From Zerene cesonia (Eukaryota; Arthropoda; Insecta; Lepidoptera; Pieridae), in assembly GCF_012273895.1 (NCBI RefSeq), contig NC_052116.1, positions 3,472,001 through 3,536,000 of the forward strand: DNA of 64,000 nucleotides, written 5' to 3'. The translations under genes and the position numbers were made by a program. The notes under the pieces were generated by a model. It made no database searches. It worked only from the letters and a program-made list of their open reading frames with translations, and was not told the DNA's origin. This document shows positions 1-10,800 of the stretch, piece after piece (position 1 is the first letter of the stretch; each line of letters starts with the position of its first letter).

Positions 1-64
1 ATACAATACTCTCAAAGTAGGAACATTTTCTCAAGTAACAATTTCCAGTATATATAAGTTCCAT

Positions 65-885
65 TTAAGTACCTAAACACAGGCGCTGGCACTCCAGCTC
101 TGTTGCAAAATTGTTCCTGTTCCCATCACAACCACTATAAGTAAATATAAGACATTCTTCCAGTTTCCAATCATAGTAATACCTGATAAATGGGATTAAT
201 TTACATGTTAATTAGTATGTTTATTAGAACTTCCATAAAAATTTTGGTCGTGTGCCTACCTTTGTATTTGTTTGTCGCAACTTCCCACTCGCGGTTGTAG
301 GGAACACCAATGATCCCAGCTCCATATTTCATAATCAACGGTTTTGTGAGCACGATCTATATTCATCATTTGTTATTGGTAAAAGATACATAAATACAGC
401 TCTTCTTATACTGTTTACCTACTTAGGTTATTCAAGTTACATACCTCTACAAATAGATATGCCAATAATAAGACAATAGATACAACGACAGTCAGCGGTT
501 GAGGAATAAAAACCTCCATTTTATTTTCGACAACATATTAATTGTTTACTATTTATTTTTATACATTATATCAACCGTTCTTCTGCAGTTCCAAGTATAT
601 TATACAAATAATTTTCTTAAGAATTGTTAACAGTTCAAAAAAAAGCTTACGTTTTTTAGGATTCCTACGTCTAGTATCCACTATCTCAAACAACAATACC
701 GAAGACTTAGTGGCGAGTTGTGCATTGCTATCTACATTGATCCTCCTATAAATCGTCGTAGGCTTTGGAGATGTACTCTCTCTAGTGACAGCTGTCGTCA
801 ATGTGCTCTCGCAGCCACCTTCGCAAATAAAAGCGGCCGATATAATCAATTTCACCAAGTTTACAACATAAGCCCGACTTCCCAT
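65..885 (-). CDS. Secreted single-Kunitz-domain protein (3 exons)
   Basis: Three minus-strand exons: 885-651, 356-260 and 182-65 (phases 1 and 2 match; donors GTAAGC and GTAGGC; acceptors ATAG and TCAG). The product is 149 aa. It opens with an ATG at 885 and a hydrophobic N-terminus (VVNLVKLIISAAFICEG) that looks like a signal peptide. A Ser/Thr-rich linker follows. Residues 96-146 form a Kunitz/BPTI domain with six Cys (C96, C105, C121, C129, C142, C146) at spacing 8-15-7-12-3, which is exactly the family pattern, plus the conserved YYYD, FTYSGC and GNRNNF elements. Kunitz domains usually block serine proteases through the residue after the second Cys (P1). Here P1 is Asp106, not Lys or Arg, so trypsin-type inhibition is unlikely. 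The TAA at 67-65 comes three codons after the last Cys. A donor-like GTACTT at 72-67 overlaps it, so the gene could instead continue left of the window. The fold assignment is firm; the 3' end is less so. Confidence 0.85.
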
Positions 886-1247
886 CTCGGTATTGCAAAA
901 TTACACGCAAAATACAAATGTGACTTAGGCGAACTATAACATTTTTATGGCGCCGTAAAAGTATCGCTCAACACTAAGATGAAAATTACACATATTCAGC
1001 GAGATGTCGAAGATTCAAAATAACTATAAAAAATTGGTATTTTATTAGTGAGTATACTGTTCGATCAAGAAATTGTAACATTAATACCAAAGAATAAAAT
1101 TCGAGTGTCTGTAATCTGTATGTAACTTAAAAAAAAAAATCGTTTTGTGCTAAATACATAAAGAGTTACACAGGGCTCTACTACAACTACTGTGAAATAC
1201 CCCCTCAGTTATTGGAAATCTTTGTTCAAAATATAATTTTTAACAAT

Positions 1248-1291
1248 AATAATTTGTTTGCTTTATACAGATATAAAGCAAACAAATTATT
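1248..1291. repeat. Perfect 20-bp inverted repeat, 4-nt loop
   Basis: Arms 1248-1267 and 1272-1291 are exact reverse complements, separated by CAGA. The flanks do not continue the pairing. The stem is shorter than a usual miRNA precursor and no known miRNA seed is recognised, so this is recorded only as a palindrome. Confidence 0.8.
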
Positions 1292-1774
1292 CAATTACCT
1301 ATAACACATTTACCTACCTACTCCACAACGGGCTTACAATCAAACGATATCAAAACACTGCCTCAATGCATAACAGTTTGACAAACAACAGCAGTATTTA
1401 ATAGTGATTTGCGATTCACAAGCACACAATTACATCGTTCTATCGGAAAGCAGATGTTTGCTGATCTAATGGCATTTTCAATTTGCATTCAAATTCCTGA
1501 ACTCGCATTGCGGAGTAGCGCGGGGGTGGGAGTGAATGCCGAATGCCCGGATGGCCCGAATACGGGATAGTCACTGCGATGTCCCAATCCGATTATAGCT
1601 AACGATGCACCATTCAACGTGGACTGGGCACAGCCACATTCTCTTCAGCTGTGACAATGTGATAAAAGAGAACTGATCGTTATCACACGCTTGGGTTACT
1701 GGTTCACCATCATTATATTGCCAATTTGGCTATAGACTTTCTTAATTATAATATGTATATAATTATATTTGTAC

Positions 1775-1862
1775 ATCACTTTTTTATTTGAAAGCCTGTG
1801 CCTCCCATGATTCGAATTTGGTTTAGTTCTTACAATTTGAAGGCGGTTCAGTTATTTTGTTA
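1775..1862 (+). repeat. Lepidopteran repeat fragment, 'TTTGAAAGC-TGGTGCC' family
   Basis: It shares the core TTTTTTATTTGAAAGC, then TGTGCCTCCC, a Phe-rich T tract and ACAATTTGAAGGCGG with copies at 3.5, 27.0 (reversed), 38.3 and 51.9 kb. The copies are diverged and truncated. The family is not classified here; it resembles non-autonomous repeats widespread in Lepidoptera. Confidence 0.6.
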
Positions 1863-3534
1863 TAAATAATTATTATTTGTTAAAAGAATTATTTATCGTG
1901 GAAAATAAGAGCCTATGTAAATTAACGTCATGTTATTTGTCGTCTCATTGTTTTATTCAATAAACTTTAGTGATCACCTTTTATTACATCCATCGCTACA
2001 AAATCTTTCGTTCAAAAAAGGTAAAGGTATGTAAGATATAACATCGTACGATTATGTTCTTACACAGCACGGAATAGCAATGGCATGCGAACTAGATCGC
2101 AATCGAGTAAATAGCTGCATTAATAATCCATCCTCAATAGCATGATAAAGTATTTCGAGAATACGAGAACAAATGTAGTTTTTTCGCGCGGATAGCTTCG
2201 AACAAAGGCTTTTGAAGTGTATAATAAAAGTGCAGAGCCGTAGTATTAATTAGTGCTAGCTTGTTATATTTTTATAGGTACAGAAGACTGGCTTACGGGA
2301 TAGACCGGCGACGTTTAATAATTACTTAATCTTCCCTGCGGCTACTGGAAAATTACCTTCCCCATCGATTTTGCGATGAGTATGCTGGTAAGAATTTTAC
2401 TTTGAAACGTTTTAATTGAATATTGTTAAACGTTTCTTATTTAAATATGTGGACTGGTATGTGTGTGTTACGTTAAAATGTAGATAAATAAGGGCACATA
2501 ACATAAAAAATTAGGTAATATTTTACAGTTAAAAAATGTAAGTGTGTTTAGAACATAAACTGTACGTTTCCGCAGACTTTCGTATAAATAATTTCAAAAG
2601 AATAAAAATTAAATAATAAATTTAAGTTCAAAAAACGTAGTTGTTTTCTAAAGTGTAAATACAAAAGTTGAAAACCTTTTGATTAGATACCTACTTCTCC
2701 GCCATTATTAATATCCTAGGACTTGTCGTTTTGGCGGAAATCGAAGTCGTTTCCTACCGTTAAAAGCTCTGCCCCTCCCTAATTACCGACCGCGGATCTC
2801 CCGTAAATTATTTCCTTGCATTTTTGTTATATTACTTTCTTATCCCAATAGATAAAACCCATTGTAAAATGAAAAGATTTTTAATGACAAAAATTGTCGA
2901 CACTGGTCTAAAACTCTTTCTCTGCGAATAAATGTGAAACCATTTTTTTACGGAAATTTAACTGTACTATACTCGTATTGACTAAAATATACCCTTATAA
3001 GTAATGGTGTTGATGGTATTTCTTAGAATCTGGTTTATAAAAGTAGTGATTCTTATAATTCTATTCACATAAAAATTTGAAATATTTGCTGTATATTTGT
3101 CATATTATTATATTTTAATATAAACTTACGATCAATATTTATTAGGTAGGTGCTATATACATATATCAGCGTCAGTCTCGAGGGGAAGACGTCTGACGAA
3201 TCAAACGTATTATATTATGGGTTTTAAATTATATGTAGGTACAAAATATCAAAGAACTCAATAATACTGCATGTCACTGTAATAATTTTCACCGAAACCA
3301 TGCTTTCAAAGAAAATATCAAATAATTTAATAGCAAAATACGTATTACCTACATCTTAATCCTTTCCCTTTTGTATATATGTATCACGACGACAGATAGA
3401 CAAACAAAATTTGTGGATTTCTTTGTTTTTCAACCATATAAAAAAATTATAAAAAAATATAAATATAGTTTTTTAAATCAAATGTTACTTTTTTTTTAAT
3501 TTGTGTTTAGTAACCACAGTTTTCGAATGAGTGA

Positions 3535-3622
3535 AACGATTTTGAGAATTACTTTTTTATTTGAAAACTGGTGCCTTCCGTATGGTGAGGTGGTTTAGTT
3601 ATTTAGTAAAATTAATCGCCTA
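3535..3622 (+). repeat. Lepidopteran repeat fragment, same family as 1,775
   Basis: It contains GATTTTGAGAATTACTTTTT, then ATTTGAAAACTGGTGCC and GGTGGTTTAGTTATTT, matching the order of elements in the 38.3 and 51.9 kb copies. Truncated and diverged. Confidence 0.55.
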
Positions 3623-4009
3623 AATAATCAATCTTATTTTAATGATACCTAATTGTCTTTAAGGATCGCAACCCTTCCGATCCCATCATCATGTGAATAT
3701 TGGTTTTTTGTGATAAATGTGTAAATGTTAAAACTGTGTTGACTCCTATAAGTCTAAGTGAATAGATAAATGTTCAAGTTTGTGATTGGAAATTACACTC
3801 GGATCCGCATTGGTTGTGGGCATACATAATAAAATTGCTATTTTTCTTTAACTGTCGGTAAATAATATAGAACCAATTAGTAGATATAGTATTAGAATAT
3901 TCGTCAGATACGACTTCCCAAATATAAGTATACCTACCAAACGAAATAAGGAAAACGTCATACCACTGAACTGAAAGAAACAGAAGATGTCATTCTGGAC
4001 TCGGTACTA

Positions 4010-4195
4010 TAAATGCCTGCAATATCAAAAATGCGAAAGTAACTCTTTTTGTCCGTTTACCTCTTCTTCACACCTAAATCCCTGAACCAACTCGGATGAA
4101 ATTTAGCACAAAGATCGTTTAAGACCCGAGAAAGGACATATTATATAGTTTTTAAATCTCACGGCAACGAAAGCTATGCGGTAAAAACCCAGATA
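4010..4195 (+). repeat. Lepidopteran short repeat ('ATGCGAAAGTAAC' family)
   Basis: Elements in order: ATGCGAAAGTAACTC, a degenerate 'CTGAACCAACTCGGATGAAATTTAGCACAAAGATCG' stretch, then GACCCGAGAAAGGACATA. A diverged relative lies at 21.5-21.7 kb (GTCCCGAGGAAGGACATA). These are abundant non-autonomous repeats in Lepidoptera. The exact class (Helitron-like or SINE-like) was not determined. Confidence 0.6.
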
Positions 4196-7100
4196 CTGAA
4201 TTATTTATTACCTTTGACAAATAAAAACTTTTTTCTACCGATGTACATATCCTAGAGATAAGATATGTCAGCAATATAGTTATATGTAAAAAAAAATCAA
4301 GTATTTAAAAAAAATCCATCGCATTGGCTTCTAAAAAGAACTCAAAATTCTATTTCAGCATTCATATTTAAGGTGTCAGGGTGCAAGCATACTGTGAAAA
4401 CAAAACCAGTTTAAACAAATATAGGATTATATTCAGAGAAACGTTGAAAATCCAACAACAAACTTATTGGAATAGGCTCCAATAGTTTGTACGAGCCGTG
4501 TACGAACGCCGTCCACAAAAGGTGTTACTTCAAACCTGATATATTATAACCCCACCTTCCACGACATTAATTTCGGCAAGTTATCTATATCTATGCATCT
4601 ATCAATACCTCAAAACCTTGTTAATGAATTATCGCGACACACATTCATATGAAAAAAAATCATCTCGCTATTTTATTAGAGATTTTCAATATCTATAAAT
4701 TAATTAGTTAAATGAAAAACCTAAAAAAAGGGTATAAATTAAGTAGTATCATATCGAAAGTACTAAATGTCTTAAAACGTCTAAGGCATCTTTACGAAAA
4801 CTTATTGTATTTTTTTTTTTCTTAATTTATTACATCATATATATACATAATTTCGTCATAACCATAATAACGTAACATTTCTCCGGTAGGTCGAATAAAA
4901 TATACATGCTGTCAGGATGTCTAGGCTTTCAGCCAGATTAACAATACGGTGCTATTACATCTATTATTATCTGTGCAAATACTGAGGAGTCTATCCTGGA
5001 CATTGTAAACACGTAGATCTTCAATATAAAAAATACATACTATCCATTTTTATTACATTTTAGTGTATCAATATAACTCAGTTCTCGTTTCTATAGTGCG
5101 GTTGTTGCCAGGCTAGGCTCCTCAGTGCAATTGTAAAATACAAGGCATTCGACGCAATTTACATTATATAGGCACTGCTATCATATCGACAAAATGTACA
5201 CACGACGCGGCAATTCGGCAATACAATACGTCAACACCAACCAATAAATATTCAACAAAAATATCGAAATTTAAACATTCAGAAACTCTCTAAAATACTT
5301 CGCGCTATTTACAATACTAGATCGTTTATGTGCTGAGATATTCTGGAGTATCTAGTCGGTAATAAGTAACAAATGAATATTTATATCGGGATCGTCCCGA
5401 ACTAAAACATATTGTTAAATTATTTGTGATTGTTAATCTATACACATTATTAACAAGCCTTATTTTAAGTAAAATAAAATTGAAATACGTTTCCAATACA
5501 ATTCACTTTCGCATTACAATAAGCCTTTATATTCAACGCTACCAACATATATGATAAAATCTTCGGTATACAGTTTAATCTCATTAGTGAAGCTTTGTTC
5601 AATCAATATGTAAAATGATTGACATTGCCGAATTGCCATAATGTTATAAAAGCTTGCGGTGTTGGCGCAGCCTTGCCGTGGTTCGTCAGACCGATCTGAA
5701 AAACCTTTTAAAAAGAAACAGCAATTTAGTTTATCATCTAAGTATCGAGAGGCCACATTATGATATACACTGGAAATGCTAAGGCGAACTATTGACTAAA
5801 AAGTTGCAAAAGGTTCACCGACTGCAGGAACAAATGTTGAAAAATGCTGTTTTCGAACCAGCTGTGACTATGTTCATTGATTATTATGTACGTACAGTAT
5901 GTCGAGTAAGTTACTTTATAAATAGCGCTTCACATAAAAAATTATTATATTTTTGTAAGTAATATTCATCACGCCGACTGTTTACGATATCGTCGAAACA
6001 AATGAATACTAAACAGAAAATTTCCTGCTTAAGTATGATGAGACATCACAACGTTTGTTCCTTCAGTGGCAACCAACGATCTATTTCCTATTAATATTGC
6101 TATTCGTTCACAATAACTCCACGACATCGCTTCGGAAAACACAAAATCGATGAAAACAAATAAACATTTGCTAGCAGGACTACTATATCGCCGTACAAGT
6201 TCTACTACAAACAGCTGTAAGAGTCATACATTGGTGTTAGCGGTTATTATTTAAGGCTAATCTATATCCGTACGATAGTAAAATCATCAAACACGTTTCA
6301 CCATAAGGGGAATTGATTGTAATAAATAAAACCATAATAAATAAATAAAACTGTATTCCCACTATAACAGATGTTAAGAACAAATAATTATATTACAAGT
6401 TAATATAAAAGATCATACAATCGTTTCGACATTATTTATTTTCAATAATGGATGCTACTAGGTGTTACTCTAATATTATTACATGTGTTGTGACGTCATA
6501 GCATCGAAATAAGTGTCCCATAACGATTCGTGTTTGATCTACATAACAGAGACCCTTTGATAAGTTAATAAAATATTATTTCCACATTTCCAATTTCTCA
6601 TTTATGATCAAACTCAATTGAATTCTGATTCTGTATATCTCAGAGGCGCAAATATAAAATCAGTCCAAAAATTACTTTTAACATAATTAATTAATTTCCA
6701 TTGTCTTATTTTATTTCTACTGCAATATCAAAATGAGCGACATTTTCATCTGATCAAATTTTTTAAAGATATTTTAATTACTATAATTTATTAGCGTAAA
6801 TGCGACCAAATACGACTTTTACAAACATGGATGCCACCAACAACTGCGCATTATAAATGAAACCATAAAAATAATCTTTCTAACCAATCATATATGTCGC
6901 CGACGCTCGCCTACCGACCAATAAAAGCCAAGTATTGGCGTGCTAAAGCTTTATTGATTTATTTACTCGACCTATAATGCGCACAAATTGTATTCTAACA
7001 GAAATACTAAACAGTAGTTAAACTAGACGAGGGCAGGAAAGCGCTGCGATATAGTACAAATATAGATAGTTTCAAACGTGATAAGGGGCTATGCACAAGA

Positions 7101-7475
7101 CGCGTTTTGAAGAAGTTTAATATGAAATCAAACAATGTACTGTTCTCTGAGCTTATAACTGCACATTATAAAACAAATTACATATTTTCTATTTTAAGAC
7201 ATATCATGTGCATGCCTCATTATATTTGACACCACTAAAAGACACCATCTAAGGCTAAGTAAGCCGACACTATAATAAAATGATTAAAATATCTAGTATT
7301 TATCATATTGTCATTTACATATATAATAACTGATTCAGAAGGAATTTTAACTCAAATTGCCAAACAGAAACATCTTTTTCCAACATTTTAATCAATAAAT
7401 GAGTGATGGAATAAACAAACAAAATATACATCAATCCTAATATGCCTTCTGAGAAATATATCATATGGGTATACA

Positions 7476-7481
7476 TTTATT
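7476..7481 (-). terminator. Candidate poly(A) signal of USP7
   Basis: AATAAA on the minus strand about 345 nt past the USP7 stop codon at 7825. It is the nearest good hexamer, but other AATAAA-like motifs lie further left, so the true 3' end is inferred. Confidence 0.35.
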
Positions 7482-7752
7482 TGGACACACTTTTCAACTG
7501 TGTTTTAAATAAATAAATGAAAAGTGAATGATCAAATTTATATCTATATGAATTTCATTAAGTATCTATAGCAAGGTCAATAAACAAACTATAAAACCTT
7601 AACTGTCTTTCAGTGGTGCCAATACGAACAATCTGACCCAAATCACGTACCAAACAATCGATTCACACTAACCAGCATCACCAGCAAACCCTCACCACCA
7701 CACAATCAATGACAACCGGGTGAAACATCGATGATTATACTAGCGTACGGCC

Positions 7753-7808
7753 GCGTGTCCGCGTGTCCGCGAGTCCGCGTGTCCGCGTGTCCGCGTGTCC
7801 GCGTGTCC
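7753..7808. repeat. 8-bp GC-rich minisatellite in USP7 3' UTR
   Basis: Seven tandem copies of GCGTGTCC (GGACACGC in the transcript). The third unit has one change (GCGAGTCC). It begins 17 nt past the USP7 stop codon in the sense direction. It also produces an artefactual repetitive reading frame on the minus strand. Confidence 0.9.
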
Positions 7809-7824
7809 GCGCGTGGAGCGCGTC

Positions 7825-10800
7825 TCAGTTGTATATCTTGATCGCCTTCTCCAGGTAGTTGACGCGCGAGCGCTTCGGCGTCTTGTTGATGTGCTCGAGG
7901 CCGAGCCACGGCCGCCCGGTCGCGTCTGGAAGCGAGAGGTCTGGCATTACGCTTTTGGCTTGTGTCCTGTACGGGCTCGCGGTGATATTCAAGTGTGCGT
8001 GCGCCGCGTATGACCACTCTTGTTTTGCATTATGTAGTTCCGTGTTCAAACTCAAACTCGAACATTTATTTGTTTTTTAATTTTGAGCTAATTGAGAGTG
8101 AACAGCTGAAACACTACTGCGTTCAAGTTTGGGAGCTTTCAGTCTGATTTAGATAAGAGTTAGTGTATTCATCTTAATGTTGTGACGACATTGTCACACT
8201 TTCATTTTCATTATTCATCAATAATTGTATTTTTACTAAATAAAAAGATCCAAAAAGAAACATCATAATATATAAAAAAGAAATAACTGATTACTATGAT
8301 ATACGTCTCATAAGTTTTAATTAGAAATATAAAATACAATTCAACAAAAATATAGTCATAAATAAATAAATAGTGGTCAAAACGAACGCGAAGTTAATAA
8401 AGCATACTCACTTGCATTACTACTTGGCCTGAAGTCGAAGATGTTGACTACCGCGCCTTCACTTATGTAATTAGGTCTGCCATTCGTCACTATGGCGAAA
8501 TTGTACTGGAAAAGGGAGATAAAATGTAAACAATTAATTTATATGATTATAATGAGAGATGGGAATATACCTTAGAATGTAATAGAAATAAAGAACTAAA
8601 CTGTTTGTCAAAGTGGAAGTGTGGTCAAGATGATGAAATGTCTAATATTAATTCTACTAATATTATATCTTACAATTATAAAAAATATAAGCTATTTTTA
8701 TATCTTACTAGCTGCGCCCGCAGTTTCACCCGCGTAAGTCCGTATTCCGTACGAATATCGGGATAAAAAGTTGCCTATATGTTATTCAAATTGTTCAGCT
8801 GTTTACGTACGAAATTTTATTGCAATTGGTTCAGTAGTTTTTGCGTGAAAGAGTAAGAAACACACACACATCCTTACAAACGAAAGAAAAAAATAATAAT
8901 ATATTACTAACTGCTCTCCGGGGTTTCATCCGCATAAGTCCGTATCCCGTAGGAATATCCTACTAATATTATAAATGCGAAAGTTATAGGTAAGATATAG
9001 TAGGAAGGATAGTAGGATAGGATTTTTGTATTATTAAACTCAACATTATTAAATAAATTTCGGGTTCGATGATGGAGTTGAATATGATAGCACAATATGT
9101 CACCTTCTCCCACTCCTTGTCCGGTATGTCGAGCTTCTTCTGCAGCCGGTCCTTGACCGCCTGGAAGGGCTCGTGGTGCTTGACGCGCGCGTAGAACGGG
9201 ATCCCGAACGTCGCGTACACCTGCTTGTGGAAGTGCGCGCACGGCACCAGCATCTCGTCCTCCTGCGAATGTATACCAGACTTTGGGTGTTTCTTATGGA
9301 TTTGTATGCAGTTCTTTTCGAAATTAATACAAAATTATTTGATTCACTTATGTACACTTCGATTCCATTGAAAATTGTTGAAATTAATATTAATTAATAT
9401 TGATAAAAACCATTTACGACGGACGTTTACAACTTCGTAGCGTATTGCTTTTAAAAACAGGTCTTTTCAATATGATCATATCAATTTACCATTTTTTCTA
9501 TTAGAGTTTTTAAAAACTATAAGTCATAGTTAATATCGAAAAATAATATGTCGTAAAATAAACAAGGTAATTCAATTCCATATTAAAAATCACAAAGCAC
9601 CTGCAGGTTAAGCTCGTCCCTTGGTATCTCCTCTATCCGGTAGAGTCTGGGCGGCGAGATGGTGACCTGGTCCAGCGTCAGCTCGGGGTCCGGCCCCGGC
9701 AGCACCTTGTGACACGACACCTCCACGATCCGTAATCTGGGCGTTGCATAGTGCAAAATTATTATTCATTCTTGCTCTGTATGAAAGATGCTTAATTTCT
9801 ATGGATATTATTAATAATGTACTTAATCTACAGAAAATCAGATTATGCTAATAGCCCTAAATATTGTTATAGTGTGATTTCTTGAGGAACATGTAATTGG
9901 TTAAGGAATGACCTAAATAGCCCTAAATATTGTTATAGTGTGATTTCTTGAGGAACATGTAATTGGTTAAGGAATGACCTAAATAAATATAAGTGTTTGG
10001 AAATAAATATAAGTGATTTATTTAGGTTTCGTCACAATCAACTTGTAATAGTAATGGAAGATAACTACAATAAATCAAGTTTAAGCAAATCATTATAAAT
10101 TGAAAAGTATGACGTCCGATAACCCCAGTGGGAATTCACTTTAATACGAAACGGTTAATTAACTTTCCCATACATAATAAACATGCAATATTCAATTAAT
10201 CTTCTTACCGGCCAGATCCTTCAGGTGACATTTCTACGACCTTAGCTGCCTCTTCTAATATATCTGATACTTTTCCGCCTTTGTTTGGATATAAAATTAA
10301 TTCCTTATCTTCTTTGTAATTTGGACCAACCTTCAGAGAAAATATGAAATTCCTCAATGTGTATAAATCAAAATGAAAACTATTACAAATCTTGGTTAGA
10401 ATAAAATTTATATTTAAAGATTTATTAATAATGACTAAACATTGTATAATTTAACGATTCATGTGTTTTAATAAGTAATCGAAAGAATGTTTCAGTCAAT
10501 AACATACCCATAAACATTTGAACTGTTTCTTGTTGTCCAATTCATTGACCTTAATGGATAGAATCTGATAGAACAATTTCTTAGGGCACTTTGGTTTACA
10601 GTACACCAGCAGATCTTTTAATATACCATCGTACGAGTACCTAAGTGGAAGTCCTGGTGTATCTTTGTAGCTGAAAATCGAAACAATAGCATATATAGCA
10701 ACAATAGCATTCGACTAATTTATTTATCCATATAAATGAATAATAAATTAGTTCAATTATGGGTTCAGTTTTTATTTTCGGAACTATTTGAATTCTTGTT

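Larger units (their letters stand above)
886..7475. other. Intergenic region, AT-rich
   Basis: It lies between the 5' end of the Kunitz gene and the 3' end of USP7. I see no exon with matching splice sites or recognisable protein in any frame. It holds repeat fragments (annotated separately), a perfect hairpin near 1.27 kb and a GC-richer patch at about 1,500-1,560 of unknown meaning. The first few hundred bases after 885 should contain the Kunitz gene promoter, but no clear motif stands out. Confidence 0.6.

Noticed and set aside
571..885. Minus-strand 104-codon frame as a single-exon protein
   Set aside because: Its first 78 codons are exon 1 of the Kunitz gene; the remainder is intron read-through past a good donor (GTAAGC) with matching phase to exon 2.
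1248..1291. miRNA precursor
   Set aside because: The stem is only 20 bp with a 4-nt loop and no flanking pairing, too short for a Drosha/Dicer substrate.
7706..8017. Minus-strand frame rich in 'ADTRTRGH' repeats
   Set aside because: An artefact of the 8-bp minisatellite in another frame of the USP7 3' end.
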